A DNA stretch of 64,000 nucleotides, from NCBI RefSeq assembly GCF_036013915.1, contig NZ_CP107899.1, positions 5,022,001-5,086,000 of the forward strand, written 5' to 3'. Made by a program: the position numbers and the translations under genes. Of this stretch, positions 8,586-16,442 are shown piece after piece. The stretch comes from Streptomyces sp. NBC_00464 (lineage in GTDB: Bacteria; Actinomycetota; Actinomycetes; Streptomycetales; Streptomycetaceae). A model generated the notes under the pieces. That model was not told where the DNA came from. It did no database searches and worked only from the letters and a program-made list of their open reading frames with translations. Position 1 is the first letter of the stretch. Each line of letters begins with the position of its first letter.

Positions 8586-8774
8586 GTGTTGAGACGACGT
8601 CCGCAGTTGTTGTGGTTGCTGGTTCCCTACGTGCTCTATCTGGGGGCGCTGCCGTTCGTGAACCGGGTCCGTCCCGTCGTGTTCGGGCTGCCGTTCCTCT
8701 TCGTCTGGCTGCTCGGGGCGACCCTGCTCACCCCCGTCGCCGTATGGCTGACCCGGCGGGGTGACCGCCGGTGA
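8586..8774 (+). CDS. DUF3311 small membrane protein
   Basis: A 62-aa protein with two hydrophobic helices (LLWLLVPYVLYLGALPFV and VVFGLPFLFVWLLGATLLTP). DUF3311 proteins are regularly found directly upstream of sodium:solute symporters and are thought to be small companion subunits. Its stop codon overlaps the start of the symporter gene by four bases (GTGA), so the two are translationally coupled. No function has been shown for the family to my knowledge. Confidence 0.85.
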   Translation: MLRRRPQLLWLLVPYVLYLGALPFVNRVRPVVFGLPFLFVWLLGATLLTPVAVWLTRRGDRR

Positions 8775-10288
8775 ACGCCGCCGTCGCGACCTCCGTCTTC
8801 GGGGTCTTCATGGTTGCCACCGTCGCGCTCGGACTGTTCGCCGTGCGCGGCCGGCGCGGGGCGAAGGGCGGTGGTCTCGCCGAGTGGTCGGTGGGCGGGC
8901 GCAGCCTCGGGACCGTCTTCATCTGGGTACTCATGGCAGGTGAGGGCTACACCAGCTTCAGCTACCTCGGCGCCGCCGGCTGGGGCTACAACTACGGGGC
9001 GCCCGTCCTGTACGTGGTGGCGTACATGTCCTGCGGTTACGCCATCGGCTACGTCGTCGGGCCCATGCTCTGGGCGTACGCCCGCAAACACGGACTCGTC
9101 GGGATCACCGACATGGTGGCGCACCGCTTCGGCCGGCCCTGGCTCGGCGCGCTCGTCGCCGTCCTCGCGACCGTCTTCCTGCTCCCGTACATCCAGCTCC
9201 AGATCACCGGCATGGGCGTCGTCGTCTCGACGATCTCCTACGGCGCCATCAGCCTGAACTGGGCCTACTTCATCGCCTTCGCCGTCACCACCGGCTTCGT
9301 CGTGGTGAGCGGGCTGCGCGGCAGCGCGTGGGTGTCCGTGCTGAAGGACGTGATGGTGATCGCCACGCTCGGCTTCCTCGCCATCTACGTACCGCTGCAC
9401 TACTTCGACGGTTACGGGCCCTTCCTCGACCGGCTCGTCACCGAGAAGAGCGAGTGGCTGACCTTCCCCGGGCACGGGGACAGCGGCCTCGGACAGGCCT
9501 GGTTCATCACCACCTCCTTCCTCAACTCCCTCACCGTCGTGATCTTCCCGACGACCGTCGCGGGCTACCTCGGCGCGAAGAACGCCGATGTACTCCGGCG
9601 CAACGCGATGTGGCTGCCCGCCTACAACGTGCTGTTGTTCGTGCCCATGCTGCTCGGCATGGCGGCGCTCTTCGTCGTGCCGGGGCTCGTCGGGGCCGAG
9701 TCCAATCTGGCGCTCTTCAAGCTGGTCGTGGACTCGCTGCCGGCCTGGTCGGTCGGGATCATCGGCGTCGCCGCCGCGCTCTCCTCGATCGTGCCGATGG
9801 CCGTCTTCATGCTGGTCATCGGCACGATGTGGGGGCGCAGCGTGCTCTCGCTCGTGCCGCGCTGGGAACAGCGGCAGAAGGGCGCGGCCCAGGTCGTCGT
9901 CGTGGTCGCGGGGAGCCTGGCGCTGCTGCTCACGTACACCGCGCCGAACACCCTCGTACGGCTCTCGCTGATCTCGTACGAGGGCATGGCGCAGCTGCTC
10001 CCCATGGTGCTGCTGGGGCTGATGTGGCGGCGGCTGACCCTGCTCGGGGCGATGAGCGGGCTGGTCGTCGGGGTGGGTGTGGTGTGCGGGTTCGTGTTCA
10101 CGGAGAACGATCCGGTGTGGGGGGTGAACGCCGGCATCGTCGCACTGGGCGCCAATCTGGCCGTCGCGCTGGTGGTGACGTACGTCGGTCCGCGCGAGCG
10201 CGACGAGCGGCCGGACGAGGAGGTGCTCGCGCGGGACGAGATCGAGGACGAGATCGAGGCCGAGGGGTGTGCGGTGGCGGCGGGGTGA
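8771..10288 (+). CDS. Sodium:solute symporter (SSS family)
   Basis: A 505-aa integral membrane protein with about 13 hydrophobic helices. It imports an organic solute using the sodium gradient. Family features include the early GGRSLGTVFIWVLMAGEGYT segment, which corresponds to the substrate and sodium region in SSS proteins, and GVVCGFVFTENDPVWGVNAG near the end. The C-terminal 45 residues are highly acidic and cytoplasmic. The substrate cannot be read from sequence; monocarboxylates or amino acids are common in this subgroup. Confidence 0.92.
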   Translation: MNAAVATSVFGVFMVATVALGLFAVRGRRGAKGGGLAEWSVGGRSLGTVFIWVLMAGEGYTSFSYLGAAGWGYNYGAPVLYVVAYMSCGYAIGYVVGPMLWAYARKHGLVGITDMVAHRFGRPWLGALVAVLATVFLLPYIQLQITGMGVVVSTISYGAISLNWAYFIAFAVTTGFVVVSGLRGSAWVSVLKDVMVIATLGFLAIYVPLHYFDGYGPFLDRLVTEKSEWLTFPGHGDSGLGQAWFITTSFLNSLTVVIFPTTVAGYLGAKNADVLRRNAMWLPAYNVLLFVPMLLGMAALFVVPGLVGAESNLALFKLVVDSLPAWSVGIIGVAAALSSIVPMAVFMLVIGTMWGRSVLSLVPRWEQRQKGAAQVVVVVAGSLALLLTYTAPNTLVRLSLISYEGMAQLLPMVLLGLMWRRLTLLGAMSGLVVGVGVVCGFVFTENDPVWGVNAGIVALGANLAVALVVTYVGPRERDERPDEEVLARDEIEDEIEAEGCAVAAG

Positions 10289-10304
10289 GGGCCGGTGCGG
10301 ATGA

Positions 10305-11708
10305 TCAGTGGCGTTCCCGCAGGAGCGCGACGCTGACCGCCGCCAGCAGGGCCAGCCCCACCGACAGCAGCAGTGCGCCGTTCGCACCCGCGCCCGTCGT
10401 GGCGATCGCGATCGTCACGGCCACACCTGCCGACGAGCCGATGTAGCGGGCCGTGTTGTTCGCGCCCGAACCCATCGCCGCCCGCTCCGGCGGCACCGAC
10501 TCGACCGCCAGCCGGGGCAGCGCCGCGTTCAGCAGACCGCTGCCGATGCCCGAGACGATCAGTGCCGGGACCAGCCGCAGCCACACCGCCGGGCCCGGGT
10601 GCGCGGTGACTTCCAGGGTGCCGAGCAGGGACAGCACGGCCACCGCGTGCAGCGCGAAGCCCGCGGCCAGCTGGTGGCGGGCCGTGACCCGGCCCGTCAG
10701 CCGGCGCGCCTGCAGCGCCACCAGGAACGCCGTACCGGACCAGAGCAGGAACAGCCACGCCGAGCCGAGCGCCGACAGGCCCAGCGCCTGCTGGAGGAGC
10801 GTCGGCAGATAGCTGAACAGGCCGATCACCGCGAGGCCCGTGAACAGCCCGCCGGCCGCCGAGGCCAGGAACGAGCGGCTGCGCAGCAGGGACAGGTCGA
10901 TCAGCGGGGCCGCCGCCCCGCGCTCCACCGCCAGGAACACGAGGGTCAGGGCGAGCGCGGCGAGCAGCAGCAGGACGACGGGGGCGCGCAGCCATCCGTC
11001 CCGGCCGAGCGTCAGCGCGGTCAGCAGCGCCGCCATGGCCGGCCCCAGCACCGCGGCGCCGGCCCAGTCCGGGCGGCCGCCGCGCGGGGCCCGGGACTCG
11101 TCGAGCGTACGGAACGCGAAGGCGGTCGTGACGAGTGCGGCGAGGCCCAGCACGGCGTAGGGCAGCCGCCAGTCGACGGACCCGAGCGAACCCGCCAGCA
11201 GCGGGCCGAGCGCGATCCCCGCGCTCACGAACGCGCCCCAGATCCCCGTTGCCCTGTTCCTTGCCGCACCGGCCGGGAACGCCCCGACCAGCAGCCCCAG
11301 GCCGGTGGCCAGGATCGCGGCGCTCGCCGCCCCCTGGGCGACCCGGGCCAGTGTGAACGTGAGGGTGTCGGTCGCGAGCGCGCCGAGTCCGGTGGTGAGG
11401 CCGAGGGCGAGCGTGCCGATCAGGAAGAGTCTGCGGCGGCCGTAGTCGTCGGCGAGGCTGCCCGCGACCAGCAGGACGGCGGCGAGTCCGAGCGGGGTGC
11501 CGTTGAGCAGCCAGGCCTGGCCGGACGGCGGGGTGCCCAGGGCGGCGGAGATGCCGGGGACCGTCGTCATCGGCGAGGTGTAGTTCATCAGCGCCACGGC
11601 GGTGGCGGCAGCGGTGACCGCGAGAGTCGGCCCGGGGCGCGGACGAGCGGGCGGTGGTGGCGGGGGGACGGTCGCTGGTGCGGCGTGGGGGCGTACGGAC
11701 TGGGCCAT
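10305..11708 (-). CDS. MFS drug-efflux transporter
   Basis: A 467-aa major facilitator with about 14 hydrophobic segments. LADDYGRRRLFLIGTLALGL carries the loop 2-3 D-x-x-G-R-R signature. The start at 11708 is chosen because CCGGAG lies 7-8 bases upstream; the frame is open to 11777. The gene points away from an HxlR regulator, and the 164-base gap contains two inverted repeats. Proton-driven export of a drug or other toxic compound, controlled by the neighbouring regulator, is the likely role. The C-terminal end converges closely (16 bases) on the symporter gene. Confidence 0.9.
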   Translation of the reverse strand: MAQSVRPHAAPATVPPPPPPARPRPGPTLAVTAAATAVALMNYTSPMTTVPGISAALGTPPSGQAWLLNGTPLGLAAVLLVAGSLADDYGRRRLFLIGTLALGLTTGLGALATDTLTFTLARVAQGAASAAILATGLGLLVGAFPAGAARNRATGIWGAFVSAGIALGPLLAGSLGSVDWRLPYAVLGLAALVTTAFAFRTLDESRAPRGGRPDWAGAAVLGPAMAALLTALTLGRDGWLRAPVVLLLLAALALTLVFLAVERGAAAPLIDLSLLRSRSFLASAAGGLFTGLAVIGLFSYLPTLLQQALGLSALGSAWLFLLWSGTAFLVALQARRLTGRVTARHQLAAGFALHAVAVLSLLGTLEVTAHPGPAVWLRLVPALIVSGIGSGLLNAALPRLAVESVPPERAAMGSGANNTARYIGSSAGVAVTIAIATTGAGANGALLLSVGLALLAAVSVALLRERH

Positions 11709-11786
11709 GGCATCGCTCCGGGGCTCGCAGGGGTTCGCACGGTCGTCGCGCGACCGGTCCGCGAGGGATCGCGGCACTCTCGCAGT

Positions 11787-11805
11787 GAGTTCGGTGAATG
11801 AACTC
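11787..11805 (+). promoter_or_regulatory. Operator candidate 1 (HxlR/MFS)
   Basis: GAGTTC, seven bases (GGTGAAT), GAACTC: a perfect inverted repeat with 6-base arms. It shares TGAATGAAC with site 2 in the opposite orientation. Confidence 0.55.
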
Positions 11806-11834
11806 GTGTCGACGGCGCCGACGCTAGCACGGTC

Positions 11835-11851
11835 GGTTCATTCATCGAACC
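11835..11851 (+). promoter_or_regulatory. Operator candidate 2 (HxlR/MFS)
   Basis: GGTTC, seven bases (ATTCATC), GAACC: a perfect inverted repeat ending 4 bases before the AAGGAG ribosome site of the HxlR gene. It is well placed for autorepression. Together with site 1 it forms a pair 48 bases apart (start to start), one near each gene. Confidence 0.55.
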
Positions 11852-11872
11852 CATAAGGAGTAAAGTGAGCCC

Positions 11873-12403
11873 ATGGCTCTCGGCAAGGACTACGCGAACC
11901 AGCAGTGCTCCATGGCCCGCGCACTCGAAGTGATCGGCGAGCGCTGGACCCTCCTGGTGGTGCGCGACGCCTTCTACGGCGTACGCCGGTACAACGACTT
12001 CCTCGTCCACCTCGGGATCCCCCGCGCCGTCCTGGCCACCCGGCTCCACTCCCTCATCGAGGCGGGGGTGCTGGACAAGCGCCGGTACCAGGAGTCGCCG
12101 CCTCGCGAGGAGTACGTCCTGACCGACAGCGGCAAGGCGCTCTGGCAGGTCATCCGCACCCTCGGGGCGTGGGGGCGCGACCACCTCCCCGGCACCCTTC
12201 CCATGCGTGTCTTCGTCCACGCCGACTGCGGTACGGAACTGGGCGTGTACGGGGAATGTCCGGCCTGCTCCGTCCCCGTACCGCCCGAGGACGTCGAGAT
12301 GAGGCCCGGCGACGGGCTCGACACGGACACCGACAATCCGGTCAGCCGCGCACTGCTCACGCCCCGTCGACTCCTGACGCCCCTGGAAGTCGATCGTGTA
12401 TAA
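11873..12403 (+). CDS. HxlR-family transcriptional regulator
   Basis: A 176-aa winged-helix protein. CSMARALEVIGERWTLLVVR followed by DAFYGVRRYNDF is the family signature with its conserved N-terminal Cys, which in some members senses aldehydes or oxidants. The C-terminal 60 residues contain a CGTELGVYGECPAC segment (Cys 4, Cys 12 and Cys 15 of that run, preceded by HAD). This may bind zinc and is frequent in actinobacterial HxlR proteins. It probably represses the divergent MFS gene. Confidence 0.92.
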   Translation: MALGKDYANQQCSMARALEVIGERWTLLVVRDAFYGVRRYNDFLVHLGIPRAVLATRLHSLIEAGVLDKRRYQESPPREEYVLTDSGKALWQVIRTLGAWGRDHLPGTLPMRVFVHADCGTELGVYGECPACSVPVPPEDVEMRPGDGLDTDTDNPVSRALLTPRRLLTPLEVDRV

Positions 12404-12466
12404 CGGTTAACGGTTGAAGTGCCGCGCGACCACGCGGCCGCCGGAGACGCGGAAGGGGGAGGGATC

Positions 12467-12802
12467 ATGGACGCACGCGCCATGAACCGCATGCGCGGCG
12501 CCCTCGCCCGGGTCCTGAGGCCCGCCGGGCTCCTGCTCTTCTTCCTCACCGAGGTCCTGCTCGCCGAGGGCGGCAGCCTCTCCGCCGCCGTCGCGCTCGC
12601 CGCCACCGCGGCCGCCGGCACGGCGCTCGTCGCCTGCTCGGTCATCAGCGCGCGCTGCGCCGCCCCGGTGCCCCGCACCCGGGTCCGTACCGCCATGCGC
12701 GACCGGGAGAAACGCACCGCGTTCCTGCCGCAACGCGACCCCGACGCCAAGGGGCGCCGACGCCCCCGAGCCCCCGGCCGCGCCCTCCTGACGGCCGCGT
12801 AG
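12467..12802 (+). CDS. DUF6412-like small membrane protein
   Basis: A 111-aa protein. The ATG at 12467 follows GGAGGGA. One or two hydrophobic helices (PAGLLLFFLTEVLLAEGGSL and AAVALAATAAAGTALVAC) precede a strongly basic C-terminal tail rich in Arg. I recall this arrangement as DUF6412, a family usually encoded immediately upstream of a YidC paralogue, as here (126 bases). The pairing suggests a part in membrane insertion, but no function is established. Confidence 0.72.
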   Translation: MDARAMNRMRGALARVLRPAGLLLFFLTEVLLAEGGSLSAAVALAATAAAGTALVACSVISARCAAPVPRTRVRTAMRDREKRTAFLPQRDPDAKGRRRPRAPGRALLTAA

Positions 12803-12928
12803 GGCTCTCTCCTTCCTCTTTCTGTCCGGTACGTACGCCAGGTGTGCGTGTGTACCGGCGCCCCGCGCGGATCGTCATGCCGAAGCTGATCCACTTCCCG
12901 GCACGACGAGACCCACGGAGGGTCATCC

Positions 12929-13699
12929 ATGTCCGCCTTCATGTCCGCATTCGCCAGCCTGGTCGGCGCCCTCGCCGACGCGCTCCACCCCCTCTTCCAG
13001 GGCGCGTCCACCGCCGCCGCGATCGTCCTTTTCACCGCGCTCGTGCGGCTCGCCGTGCACCCTCTGTCCCGGGCCGCGGCGCGTGGGCAGAAGGCGCAGC
13101 GCCGGCTCCAGCCGCAGATCGCCGAACTGCGCAAGAAGCACAAGAAGAACCCCGAGCGGATGCAGAAGGCGCTCATGGAGCTGCACAAGGAGGAGAAGGT
13201 CTCCCCGCTCTCCGGCTGCCTGCCGAGCCTCCTGCAGATGCCGGCCTTCTTCCTGCTCTACCACCTCTTCTCCAGTACGAAGATCGGCGACGACGCCAAC
13301 GAACTCCTCGGCCACCAGCTCCTCGGCGCCCCGCTCGGCGAGCGCTGGCGTGACGCGCTCGCGGACGGCGGGATGTTCGGGGCGCAGGGCCTCGTGTACG
13401 TGGGGCTGTTCGTGATCGTCGCCGCCGTCGCCACGTTCAACTACGGGCGGACCAAGCGCCAGATGGCCGCCAACCCCGTCACCCCGGCCACCGGTCCCGA
13501 CGGACAGCCGGTCCCGGGCATGGGTGCCATGGCGAAGGTGATGCCGCTGATGTCCTTCTTCACCCTCTTCACCGTGGCCTTCGTGCCGCTGGCCGCCGCG
13601 CTGTACGTCGTCACGAGCACCACCTGGACCGCGATCGAGCGGGCCTACCTGTACCGCGACATGCCGGCCGCCGGGGCCGCCATGGCCACCGCGGCGTAA
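12929..13699 (+). CDS. YidC/Oxa1-family membrane protein insertase paralogue
   Basis: A 256-aa polytopic protein that helps insert proteins into the cytoplasmic membrane. Features are the N-terminal helix plus GASTAAAIVLFTALVRLAVH, where the conserved Arg sits in the hydrophilic groove. A basic coiled-coil loop follows (residues about 52-90, with KKHKKNPERMQKALMELHKE), then LSGCLPSLLQMPAFFLLYHL, and two further helices near 140 and 205. It lacks the long basic tail of the housekeeping actinobacterial YidC, so it is probably a second paralogue. Confidence 0.88.
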   Translation: MSAFMSAFASLVGALADALHPLFQGASTAAAIVLFTALVRLAVHPLSRAAARGQKAQRRLQPQIAELRKKHKKNPERMQKALMELHKEEKVSPLSGCLPSLLQMPAFFLLYHLFSSTKIGDDANELLGHQLLGAPLGERWRDALADGGMFGAQGLVYVGLFVIVAAVATFNYGRTKRQMAANPVTPATGPDGQPVPGMGAMAKVMPLMSFFTLFTVAFVPLAAALYVVTSTTWTAIERAYLYRDMPAAGAAMATAA

Positions 13700-13834
13700 T
13701 CGATATCGCGAGTGCGCCGGTCCAGTGTGTGAACAGGGTCTTGCGGAGTGATCGGATGTCTTGGAGGATCGGACAAGCCTGCGATGGCCGCAACCCATCC
13801 GACGGGCCCGATCTCGACCGAGGGAGACAGACCG

Positions 13835-14695
13835 TTGAAGTTGCTTCGTGTGGGTACGGCGGGTGCGGAACGTCCGGCGCTGCTGGACGAGGACGGAACC
13901 GTGCGTGACCTGTCGGGGATCGTCACCGACATCGACAGCGCGCTGCTCGCCGACGAGGACGCGCTCGCCCGGGTGCGGGCCGCCGCGGCCGCGCCCGGGG
14001 AGCTGCCCGCGCTCGACGCCGAGGGGCTGCGGGTGGGTCCGCCGCTCGGCCGGATCGGCAAGATCGTGTGCATCGGGCTGAACTACCACGACCACGCCAC
14101 GGAGACCGGTGCCCAGATACCGGGTGAGCCGATCCTGTTCTTCAAGGCGCCGGACACGGTCGTCGGTCCTGAGGACACCGTGCTCGTGCCGCGCGGCAGC
14201 GAGAAGACCGACTGGGAGGTCGAGCTCGCCGTCGTCATCGGGCGCACCGCCCGGTACCTGGACTCCGCGGAGGACGGGCTCGCGCACGTCGCCGGGTACG
14301 CGGTCGCGCACGACGTCTCCGAGCGCGCGTTCCAGATCGAGCGCGGCGGCACGTGGGACAAGGGCAAGAACTGCGAGACGTTCAACCCGCTGGGGCCCTG
14401 GCTGGTGACCGCCGACGAGGTCGCCGACCCGCAGGCCCTGCCGCTGAAGCTCTGGGTCAACGGTGAGCTGAAGCAGAACGGCACGACGGCCGACCAGATC
14501 TTCCCGGTCGGCGAGGTCGTGCGCTACCTGAGTCACTTCATGACGCTCTACCCGGGCGACGTCATCAACACCGGCACGCCCGCCGGAGTGGCGATGGGGC
14601 AGCCCGATCCGAAGCCGTATCTGCGGGCCGGGGATGTCGTGGAGCTGGAGATCGCGGGCCTGGGGCGGCAGCGCCAGGAACTCAAGGACGCTTAA
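13835..14695 (+). CDS. Fumarylacetoacetate hydrolase-family protein
   Basis: A 286-aa enzyme. The TTG at 13835 is preferred: it follows AGGGAGA and gives the typical start KLLRVG. The frame is open to 13748. Catalytic-domain landmarks are IVCIGLNYHDHATETG, EPILFFKAPDTVVGP, the metal-ligand run WEVELAVVIGR and the GVAMGQ region (NTGTPAGVAMG). Members hydrolyse C-C bonds of 2,4-dioxo acids or decarboxylate oxaloacetate, with Mg(II) bound by Asp/Glu side chains. The exact substrate is unclear. A GC-rich hairpin follows, shared with the converging gene. Confidence 0.92.
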   Translation: MKLLRVGTAGAERPALLDEDGTVRDLSGIVTDIDSALLADEDALARVRAAAAAPGELPALDAEGLRVGPPLGRIGKIVCIGLNYHDHATETGAQIPGEPILFFKAPDTVVGPEDTVLVPRGSEKTDWEVELAVVIGRTARYLDSAEDGLAHVAGYAVAHDVSERAFQIERGGTWDKGKNCETFNPLGPWLVTADEVADPQALPLKLWVNGELKQNGTTADQIFPVGEVVRYLSHFMTLYPGDVINTGTPAGVAMGQPDPKPYLRAGDVVELEIAGLGRQRQELKDA

Positions 14696-14703
14696 AGATC
14701 GGA

Positions 14704-14737
14704 GGGGTGGGTGCTGTCCGGCGGCGGCGCCCACCCC
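14704..14737. terminator. Hairpin between converging genes
   Basis: GGGGTGGGTGC (14704-14714) pairs with GCGCCCACCCC (14727-14737), ten of eleven bases complementary. It lies between two converging genes and could stop transcription from both sides. No U-run follows, as is usual in Streptomyces. Confidence 0.5.
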
Positions 14738-14746
14738 ACGCGCACC

Positions 14747-15226
14747 TCAGTCGCTGATCTTCGTCGCGAACTGCTCCAGCGCCTCGACCACCAGCGCGTG
14801 GTCCTCCGCCTGCGGCAGCCCCGACACCGTGACCGAGCCGATGACGCCCGCGCCCTCGACCGCGATCGGGAACGAACCGCCGTGCGCGGCGTAGGTGTCC
14901 GGATCCAGGCGCGAGGCCTCGTCGAACGTCGTCCCCTTGGCCCTGAACCGTGTCCCGACCAGGTACGAGCTCTCGCCGTACCGCTCGACGACCTTGCGCT
15001 TGCGGTCGATCCACGCGTCGTTGTCCGCGCTCGAACCCGGCAGTGCGGCATGGAACAGCTGCTGGGCGCCGCGCCGGATGTCGATCGCGACGGGGGCGTG
15101 CCGCTCCCGGGCCAGGGCGACGAGCAGGCCGCCGAGCGCGTACGCGTCGTCGTAGCCGAAGTGCGGCAGCGTCAGCCGGCGCTCCTGGGCGATCAGCTCG
15201 GAGATGGTCGGAGCGGTGGGGTTCAT
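14747..15226 (-). CDS. Heme-degrading-domain/UPF0303 family protein
   Basis: A 159-aa soluble protein with the GlcG/HbpS-like alpha-beta fold. Typical runs are LGGLLVALARERHAPVAIDI, AALPGSSADNDAWIDRKRKV and GGSFPIAVEGAGVIGSVTVS. Annotated relatives are called heme-degrading domain or UPF0303 proteins; the enzymatic claim is weak. It overlaps the oxidoreductase gene by four bases (ATGA), so the two are coupled and probably serve one pathway. Confidence 0.85.
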   Translation of the reverse strand: MNPTAPTISELIAQERRLTLPHFGYDDAYALGGLLVALARERHAPVAIDIRRGAQQLFHAALPGSSADNDAWIDRKRKVVERYGESSYLVGTRFRAKGTTFDEASRLDPDTYAAHGGSFPIAVEGAGVIGSVTVSGLPQAEDHALVVEALEQFATKISD

Positions 15227-16386
15227 GCGGACTGCTCCTCGGTGGCGTGAGAGGCGGGGGATGCGGAGGCGGATGCCGTGGGCAGACTGACCGTGACGCC
15301 GTCGCGGGCCGAGCGGCGGGCGGCCTCCAGGACGTCCAGCGCCGCGGCGGCCTGGAGCGCGGTCACCGGATTCTCGCCCTTCCCACGCAACGCGTCGGCG
15401 ACCGCCGCGTAGTACGCGGGGTAGTCGCCCGGCAGCGTACGGACCGGGGTGCCGCCGCCCGTGAGCGGGGACTCGCCCGCACCGAGCCGGCCCCACAGCG
15501 CCTCGTCCTCCACACCCCACGGCTCGTCCGCCGTCGGGCGCGCACCCTCGCGCAGGGCGGCCTCCTGGGGGTCGAGGCCGTACTTCACATAGCCGGCGGT
15601 CGAGCCGAGCACCCGGAAACGCGGGCCGAGCTGGGCCGTCGTCGCGCTGACGTAGAGATGCGAGCGGACCCCGTTCGCATGGGTGATGGCCACGAACGTG
15701 TCGTCGTCGGCCGCCGCGCCCGGCCGGCGTACGTCCGACTCCGCGTACACCCGCACCGCCGGGCCGAACAGGGCCAGGGCCTGGTCGACGACATGGCTGC
15801 CCAGGTCGTACAGCAGCCCGCCGATCTCCTGCGGATCGCCCGACTCGCGCCAGCCGCCCTTCGGCTGCGGGCGCCACCGCTCGAAGCGGGACTCGAAGCG
15901 CTGCACCTCGCCCAGCTCGCCGTCCGCGATCAGCGAGCGCAGGGTGAGGAAGTCGTTGTCCCAGCGGCGGTTCTGGAAGACCGAGAGCAGCAGCCCGCGC
16001 TCCTCGGCCAGGGCCGCCAGCTCCCGGGCCTCGGCGGCCGTACCGGCGACCGGCTTGTCCACGACCACCGGCAGGCCGGCCTTCAGCGCCGCCGTCGCGA
16101 TCGGGACATGGGTCTTGTTCGGCGACGCGATCACGATCAGGTCGAGCTCGTCCGCGCGCGGCCACAGCTCGTCCGGCGAGGCGGCGAACCGTACGGCGGG
16201 GAACTCGGCACGGGCCTGCTCCCGGCGCTCCTCGTTCGATGTGACGACCGTGTCCAGGACGAGGCCCTCGGTCGCGGAGATCAGCGGGGCGTGGAAGACG
16301 GAACCCGCCAGGCCGTAGCCGACGAGCCCGACGCGCAGGGGGGTCCCGGACGTGCCGGAGGTCTCGTGAGTCGCGTGTTCAGTCAT
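15223..16386 (-). CDS. Gfo/Idh/MocA-family oxidoreductase
   Basis: A 387-aa NAD(P)-dependent sugar or polyol dehydrogenase. RVGLVGYGLAGSVFHAPLI is the nucleotide-binding motif. IASPNKTHVPIATAALKAGL and PVVVDKPVAGTAAEA carry the E/D-K-P signature with the conserved Lys. The GGLLYDLGSHVVDQAL run supplies the D-x-x-x-H catalytic pair. The start at 16386 lies just beside a 27-base palindrome and the divergent ROK regulator, which is likely to control this gene. Confidence 0.92.
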   Translation of the reverse strand: MTEHATHETSGTSGTPLRVGLVGYGLAGSVFHAPLISATEGLVLDTVVTSNEERREQARAEFPAVRFAASPDELWPRADELDLIVIASPNKTHVPIATAALKAGLPVVVDKPVAGTAAEARELAALAEERGLLLSVFQNRRWDNDFLTLRSLIADGELGEVQRFESRFERWRPQPKGGWRESGDPQEIGGLLYDLGSHVVDQALALFGPAVRVYAESDVRRPGAAADDDTFVAITHANGVRSHLYVSATTAQLGPRFRVLGSTAGYVKYGLDPQEAALREGARPTADEPWGVEDEALWGRLGAGESPLTGGGTPVRTLPGDYPAYYAAVADALRGKGENPVTALQAAAALDVLEAARRSARDGVTVSLPTASASASPASHATEEQSA

Positions 16387-16392
16387 GCGTTC

Positions 16393-16419
16393 CACTTTGG
16401 CAACGCTGTTGCCAAAGTG
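16393..16419. promoter_or_regulatory. ROK operator: 27-base palindrome
   Basis: Arm CACTTTGGCAAC (16393-16404), centre GCT, then the exact complement GTTGCCAAAGTG (16408-16419). It lies 6 bases upstream of the oxidoreductase start and 23 bases upstream of the ROK start. This is well placed for repression of both divergent genes. Confidence 0.8.
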
Positions 16420-16442
16420 CAAGCGCGGGAGACAATGGGTCG

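Noticed and set aside
8636-10387. 583-codon minus-strand frame
   Set aside because: Antisense to the sodium symporter; His/Asp/Arg-rich product typical of GC-driven open frames.
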